Shown here: one piece after another, positions 15,653 through 19,711 of the stretch
How the letters are laid out: each line of letters begins with the position of its first letter
Position numbering within the stretch: position 1 is the first letter of the stretch
Assembly (NCBI GenBank): GCA_002345625.1
Contig: DDWE01000066.1
Coordinates: 1-19,711 of the forward strand
Reading direction: 5' to 3'
DNA: 19,711 bases
From: Desulfuromonadaceae bacterium UBA2294
Lineage (GTDB): Bacteria; Desulfobacterota; Desulfuromonadia; Desulfuromonadales; UBA2294
The notes under the pieces: model-generated
Seen by the model: the letters and a program-made list of their open reading frames with translations, nothing else
What the model was told of the DNA's origin: nothing
The model's database searches: none
Position numbers and translations under genes: made by a program

Positions 15653-15954
15653 GTAGCAGTAAATCAGATCCGGTTTCAGGTCAGAGGCAGCAACAACGTT
15701 TACCGCAGCTTTTAGCGACTTTTCTAAGCGGATTCAAAATCATACGTGGTCGCCCCAAATGTTCTAAAACCGGACTGCAGACAGAGTGAAACAATTCTCT
15801 ATCGATCATCCCGTACGACGGCCAGATTTTTCTGACATCTGATTATGAATGATGGGCCACGGCGATCATTTTTTTGTTGAGTGTTACCGTGAGGTTTCTG
15901 ATTGTTGCTGTGAATAAATAAATAAACACTTAAAAAACTGTTATATATAAAGGC
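15653..15954. other. Long predicted 5' leader of the CheB-CheR operon
   Basis: About 300 nt without a supported gene. It includes AGCAACAAC (15689-15697), a perfect reverse complement of the -12 region (15633-15641), and a seven-T run at 15869-15875 behind only a weak stem. The last 50 nt are very AT-rich. No known riboswitch pattern was recognised. Confidence 0.35.
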
Positions 15955-18915
15955 ATGAACAAACCAGACAAGGGGGGCGCCACCACGAAAAAATCTGCCG
16001 CTAAGCCCAAAGATAAATCGACCGCGAAAACCGAGACGACAACCTTTCCGATCGCCGGCATCGGCGCTTCTGCGGGCGGGCTGGAAGCCTTGGAGCAATT
16101 TTTGCGTAAAGTACCGGAGCAATCTGGTATCGCCTTCATCATCATTCAGCATCTCGATCCGACCCATAAAGGGGTCATGCCCGAACTGTTGCAGCGCGCC
16201 ACCGGGATGAAGGTGTGTCAGGTGGAGGACCGGATGCCGGTCGAGCCGAACCGTGTTTACGTCATCCCCCCCAACAAGGACATGTCGATTCTGCACGGCG
16301 TGTTGCACCTGTTCCACCCGGCCGAACCACGTGGTCTGCGTCTGCCGATCGATTTTTTCTTCCGCTCTTTGGCCGACGACCGGCAGCGACAGTGCATTGG
16401 CATCATTCTGTCGGGGATGGGCTCGGACGGCACCCTGGGGCTGCGGGCGATTAAGGAAAAAGGCGGGCTGGTGCTGGTGCAGGACCCGGTTTCGGCCAAG
16501 TTCGACAGCATGCCACGCAGTGCCATTGCCGCCGGACTGGCCGATATTGTCGCTCCGGCCGCGGAACTTCCCGGCAAGATCGATGCTTATCTCCGGCACG
16601 TGCCAAACCTCGCCAGCCCGACACAGATCCTGGTCGAAAAAGAACAGAGCACTCTGGAGAAGGTCGTCATCCTGTTGCGGGCCAAGACCGGCCACGATTT
16701 TTCCCTGTACAAGAAAAATACCCTGTATCGCCGCATCGAGCGCCGCATGGGGATCCATCAGCTGAACCGGATTACCGACTACGTCCGTTATCTGCAGGAG
16801 AATCCGACAGAGGTCGAACTGCTGTTCCGGGAGCTTTTGATCGGCGTCACCAGCTTTTTCCGCGATCCGGAGGAATGGGAGCTGCTGCGGGACACGTTGC
16901 TTCCGGAGCTGTTGGTCGCGCAACCCGACGGCGGTATCCTCCGCGCCTGGTCGGCCGGCTGTTCGACCGGCGAAGAAGCTTATTCTCTGGCGATCATTTT
17001 TAAAGAAGCGCTCGACGCGTTAAAGCCGAAGGCAACATACAGCCTGCAGATCTTCGCCACCGACCTCGACCCGGATGCCATCGACCAGGCCCGTCAGGGG
17101 TTTTATCCGGTCAACATCGCCGCACAGGTCTCCAGTGAGCGGCTGCAGCGCTTTTTCATTCAGGAAGAGAGCGGCTACCGGGTCAGGAAGGAGATCCGGG
17201 GGATGGTCACCTTCGCCACCCAGAATATCGCCATGGATCCGCCTTTTACCAAACTCGACGTTCTCATCTGCCGCAATCTGCTGATCTATCTGGAGCCCGA
17301 ACTGCAGAAAAGATTGATGCAGATCTTTCACTACAGTCTCAAACCTGAAGGGGTGCTGTTTTTGGGCAGCGCCGAAACAGTCGGCAACTTCCATCTCCAG
17401 TTTGCTGTAACGCAAGCCAAGTCGAGACTCTTCTGGCGGCAACAATCAGCACTGTCACTGCGCGCGGAAAATCAGGTTTTCCCGGCCATACTGCCCCCTG
17501 CCCGATTTGGCCCGTCGAAGGAGACAACCGTGCCGCATCAACCCGCCAATCTCCAGTCGCTCGCGGAGCAGCTGCTGCTGCGGGACCATTGCCCGCCGGC
17601 CGTGCTGGCCACCGCTCAGGGGGATATCCTCTACATCAGCGGACGAACCGGAAAATACCTGGAACCGGCTTCGGGCAAGGTCAACTGGAACCTCTTCGCT
17701 ATGGTTCGTGACGGGTTGCGCTTTGAACTAACCAGCGCTTTTGAGAAGGCGGTTCGGAGTCAGGAGACGATCACGGTCAAAGGGCTCAAGGTTGGCATCA
17801 ATAGTCAAGCGCCGCAGTCCCTGGAGCTGAGTATCCAACCGATCGAAACCCCGGACGCTCTGCAGGGGATGGTGTTGGTGGCCTTCAGGGATGTGGCGGC
17901 CGCACCGCCGTTAAAAACGACCGGGCACAGCAAACCCGAGGCGGCGGCTAACGCGAGAATCGTGGAACTGGAGCAGGCGCTGCGGCAAAGTCATGAAGAA
18001 CTGCAGTCCATTCGCGAGGGGATGCAGAGTTCGCAGGAAGAGCTCAAGTCGACCAACGAGGAGTTGCAATCGACCAACGAGGAGCTGACCACCTCCAAAG
18101 AAGAGATGCAGTCGATGAACGAAGAGCTGCAGACGGTCAATGCCGAGCAGACCTCCAAGGTCGATACGCTGGAGCGGATCAACAATGACATGCAGAATCT
18201 GTTGAACAGCACCGAAATCATCACCCTGTTTCTCGATGACGAGCTTCAGATTAAACGCTTCACCCCCGGTGCGAATAAACTGTTCAAGCTGATCGCCGGT
18301 GATGTCGGCCGACCGCTGACCGATCTGTCGAGTGAACTGCGCTATCCGGAGTTGGCGGCAGATGCCCGGGAAGTGCTGCGCACTCTGGTTTTTTGTGAAA
18401 AGCAGGTCTCCGCCGGCGACGGTCGCTGCTTTACGGTGCGCATCATGCCTTACCGGACGACCGACAACCGGATCGACGGCGTGGTCATAACCTTTGCCGA
18501 TATCACCCGGGCAAAGCAGTTGGAGACGGAGCTCCGCACCTCCGGGGGGATGTTCACTTCCCTGCTCCAGTCCATCCCGACGATCATCATCGGCTTATCG
18601 GCGAACGGGCAGATTTTGGAATTTAATCCGGCCGCCGAAAAGCGTTTGAACTGTAAACGGGACAAGGTCGTCGGCCGGGATTTTGTCGAGCAGTTCATCC
18701 CGGCAGACGACCGACCCCGGGTCGCAGTCGAGTTGCAGCAGATGTTGAACGCAGAATCAGAACAGACCTTTACCACAAGGGTCCTGACGGCCGACCAGAC
18801 CCCGATCGACTTGCACTGGTCAGTCCGACCGATCCGCGCTGCCGATGGCAAGATCATCGGCAGCATTGCCCTTGGCCAGGATCAGGACGAAGTTAAACAA
18901 CCAAAGGGATCTTGA
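15955..18915 (+). CDS. CheB-CheR-PAS-PAS fusion protein
   Basis: A 986-aa soluble protein. CheB methylesterase, about residues 30-220, with catalytic Ser39 (GASAGG), His66 (IIQHLDP) and Asp158 (GMGSDGTLG), and no receiver in front. CheR methyltransferase, about 230-495, with LYRRIERRM, GVTSFFRDPEEW, the SAM-binding AGCSTGEEAYSLAI and CRNLLIYL. A PAS-like region about 525-645, a coiled coil about 660-745 (repeated EEL..STNEEL..), then two PAS domains about 747-860 and 865-980. There is no kinase domain. CheB and CheR reverse glutamyl methylation on chemoreceptors, but no receptor is nearby, so the target may be non-chemotactic. It ends 13 nt before the sigma-54 activator gene, implying an operon and joint signalling. 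The start has only a weak AAAGG next to the ATG; no better start lies upstream of the CheB core. Confidence 0.93.
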   Translation: MNKPDKGGATTKKSAAKPKDKSTAKTETTTFPIAGIGASAGGLEALEQFLRKVPEQSGIAFIIIQHLDPTHKGVMPELLQRATGMKVCQVEDRMPVEPNRVYVIPPNKDMSILHGVLHLFHPAEPRGLRLPIDFFFRSLADDRQRQCIGIILSGMGSDGTLGLRAIKEKGGLVLVQDPVSAKFDSMPRSAIAAGLADIVAPAAELPGKIDAYLRHVPNLASPTQILVEKEQSTLEKVVILLRAKTGHDFSLYKKNTLYRRIERRMGIHQLNRITDYVRYLQENPTEVELLFRELLIGVTSFFRDPEEWELLRDTLLPELLVAQPDGGILRAWSAGCSTGEEAYSLAIIFKEALDALKPKATYSLQIFATDLDPDAIDQARQGFYPVNIAAQVSSERLQRFFIQEESGYRVRKEIRGMVTFATQNIAMDPPFTKLDVLICRNLLIYLEPELQKRLMQIFHYSLKPEGVLFLGSAETVGNFHLQFAVTQAKSRLFWRQQSALSLRAENQVFPAILPPARFGPSKETTVPHQPANLQSLAEQLLLRDHCPPAVLATAQGDILYISGRTGKYLEPASGKVNWNLFAMVRDGLRFELTSAFEKAVRSQETITVKGLKVGINSQAPQSLELSIQPIETPDALQGMVLVAFRDVAAAPPLKTTGHSKPEAAANARIVELEQALRQSHEELQSIREGMQSSQEELKSTNEELQSTNEELTTSKEEMQSMNEELQTVNAEQTSKVDTLERINNDMQNLLNSTEIITLFLDDELQIKRFTPGANKLFKLIAGDVGRPLTDLSSELRYPELAADAREVLRTLVFCEKQVSAGDGRCFTVRIMPYRTTDNRIDGVVITFADITRAKQLETELRTSGGMFTSLLQSIPTIIIGLSANGQILEFNPAAEKRLNCKRDKVVGRDFVEQFIPADDRPRVAVELQQMLNAESEQTFTTRVLTADQTPIDLHWSVRPIRAADGKIIGSIALGQDQDEVKQPKGS

Positions 18916-18928
18916 GGAAGAGGTGCAT

Positions 18929-19711
18929 ATGCCCCGGACTAAAAAACCATTACAGAGCGACGAACTGCGTCGCCAGGCAGAAGAGAAGCTCAGAGAGGCT
19001 CATGATGGATGTACATTCACCCAGACAGAGGCTGACCCTCTGCGGCTTCTCCATGAGCTGCAGGTGCATCAGATTGAACTGGAAATGCAGAACGAAGAAC
19101 TGCGCCAGATTCAGCATCAACTTGAGGCGATCGTGACGGATTGTGCGCTCGAACTGACCGGCGCCAACCTGGAGCTCTCCCATGAGGTTGAGGAGCGCAA
19201 GAAGGCCGAATTGACTATCCAGGCGGCATTATCCGAGATCAAGCTGCTCACCGAACAGCTCAAGGACGAGAACATCGGGCTGAAGCAGGCGCTCTGCCAG
19301 AAAGACCAATTCGGTGAGGTCATCGGCCAGAGTCCGGTCATCGCATACATCTTCTTTCGCATCGACCAGGTCGCGCCCCAGAATGCCACGGTTCTGCTGC
19401 TCGGCGAGACCGGCAGTGGCAAGGGGATGGTCGCCCGCGCCATTCATCAGCGCAGTGCCCGCAAGAACCGGCCGATGATCACTGTCAACTGCACGGCATT
19501 GCCGGCGAACCTCATCGAGAGCGAACTGTTCGGCCGCGAAAAAGGCGCCTTCACCGGCGCCCATGCCCGGCAGATGGGGCGCTTCGAGCTGGCAGACGGT
19601 GGCACGATCTTTCTCGACGAGATCGGCGAGAGGCCCCTGTCCATGCAGGTCAAGCTGCTGCGGGTCATCCAGGAGCGCGAGATCCAGCGCGTGGGCGGAG
19701 ACCAGACCCTC
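18929..19711 (+). CDS. Sigma-54-dependent enhancer-binding protein, partial (3' end outside window)
   Basis: Open to the window edge (261 codons). The start at 18929 has GAGGAAGAGG upstream. Residues 1-145 are charged and coiled-coil, with HELQVHQIELEMQNEELRQ, a segment common before PAS domains in sensor proteins; no PAS or receiver is seen. The AAA+ sigma-54 interaction domain starts near 132 (GEVIGQSPVIAYIFFRIDQV), with Walker A GETGSGKG (159-166), GAFTGA (206-211), which touches sigma-54, and Walker B GGTIFLDE (224-231). The Fis-type DNA-binding end would lie beyond the window. With no receiver, control probably comes through the coiled-coil N-terminus, perhaps by contact with the coiled coil or PAS domains of the preceding CheB-CheR protein. 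The family call is firm; the control mechanism is inference. Confidence 0.93.
   Translation, partial: MPRTKKPLQSDELRRQAEEKLREAHDGCTFTQTEADPLRLLHELQVHQIELEMQNEELRQIQHQLEAIVTDCALELTGANLELSHEVEERKKAELTIQAALSEIKLLTEQLKDENIGLKQALCQKDQFGEVIGQSPVIAYIFFRIDQVAPQNATVLLLGETGSGKGMVARAIHQRSARKNRPMITVNCTALPANLIESELFGREKGAFTGAHARQMGRFELADGGTIFLDEIGERPLSMQVKLLRVIQEREIQRVGGDQTL

Noticed and set aside
15849..15875. Possible terminator (TGAT...ATCA plus seven T) in the CheB-CheR leader
   Set aside because: The stem is only four pairs before mismatches; too weak to call.
15799..16923. 374-codon minus-strand ORF opposite CheB
   Set aside because: Antisense of a well-supported CheB-CheR gene; low-complexity Gln/Asp/His composition typical of shadows.
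1..19711. CRISPR arrays, rRNA, intact tRNA, insertion-sequence transposases
   Set aside because: No regularly spaced repeats, rRNA signatures, complete cloverleaf or transposase motifs were found on either strand.

Overview
The window reads as chromosome of a mesophilic, signalling-rich Gram-negative bacterium. The best guess is a Desulfuromonadales/Geobacterales-type deltaproteobacterium (Desulfobacterota): large hybrid histidine kinases, a CheB-CheR-PAS fusion next to a sigma-54 activator, and moderately GC-rich genes beside AT-richer ones. This placement comes from gene style and remembered family members, not from a search.

Layout. Positions 234-2474 hold a Cache-HAMP hybrid histidine kinase. 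A YfdC-like formate/nitrite-family transporter lies on the minus strand (2759-3700). Divergent from it is a compact plus-strand operon (3959-8045): an ArsP/DUF318-type permease, a phospholipase D fused to a VTT/DedA-like membrane domain, and an overlapping endonuclease/exonuclease/phosphatase-family enzyme. About 300 nt further on is a 15-bp perfect-stem terminator. Next come three small minus-strand genes (8428-9242). Two of them are very short: a 46-aa protein of unknown function and a 58-aa zinc-ribbon-like protein. The third is a coiled-coil protein of the sll1863 stress family. Divergent from these is a NarL/LuxR-type orphan response regulator (9460-10149), then a 77-aa unknown protein behind a perfect TATAAT box.

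Positions 10850-15410 look like a recombination-shaped segment. A 1203-aa CHASE3-HAMP-GAF-HisKA-HATPase-REC-REC-REC kinase is bracketed by two diverged direct repeats of about 150 bp. Each repeat ends in the 3' part of a tRNA gene followed by its own intrinsic terminator. Directly after the kinase stop codon lies the decayed, frameshifted start of another receiver domain, so a neighbouring signalling gene has been lost here.

The right end (15420-19711) is an operon of a CheB-CheR-PAS-PAS protein and a sigma-54 enhancer-binding protein that runs off the window. A near-consensus sigma-54 promoter (15626-15641), with a dyad about 135 bp upstream of its predicted start site, precedes this operon, so the encoded activator may regulate its own operon.

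Most of the window is sensory: two hybrid kinases, one orphan response regulator, one chemotaxis-like fusion and one sigma-54 activator. The rest is membrane and stress maintenance (transporters, lipid-active PLD-VTT/EEP pair, small stress proteins). No CRISPR array, rRNA, intact tRNA or intact transposase gene was seen.
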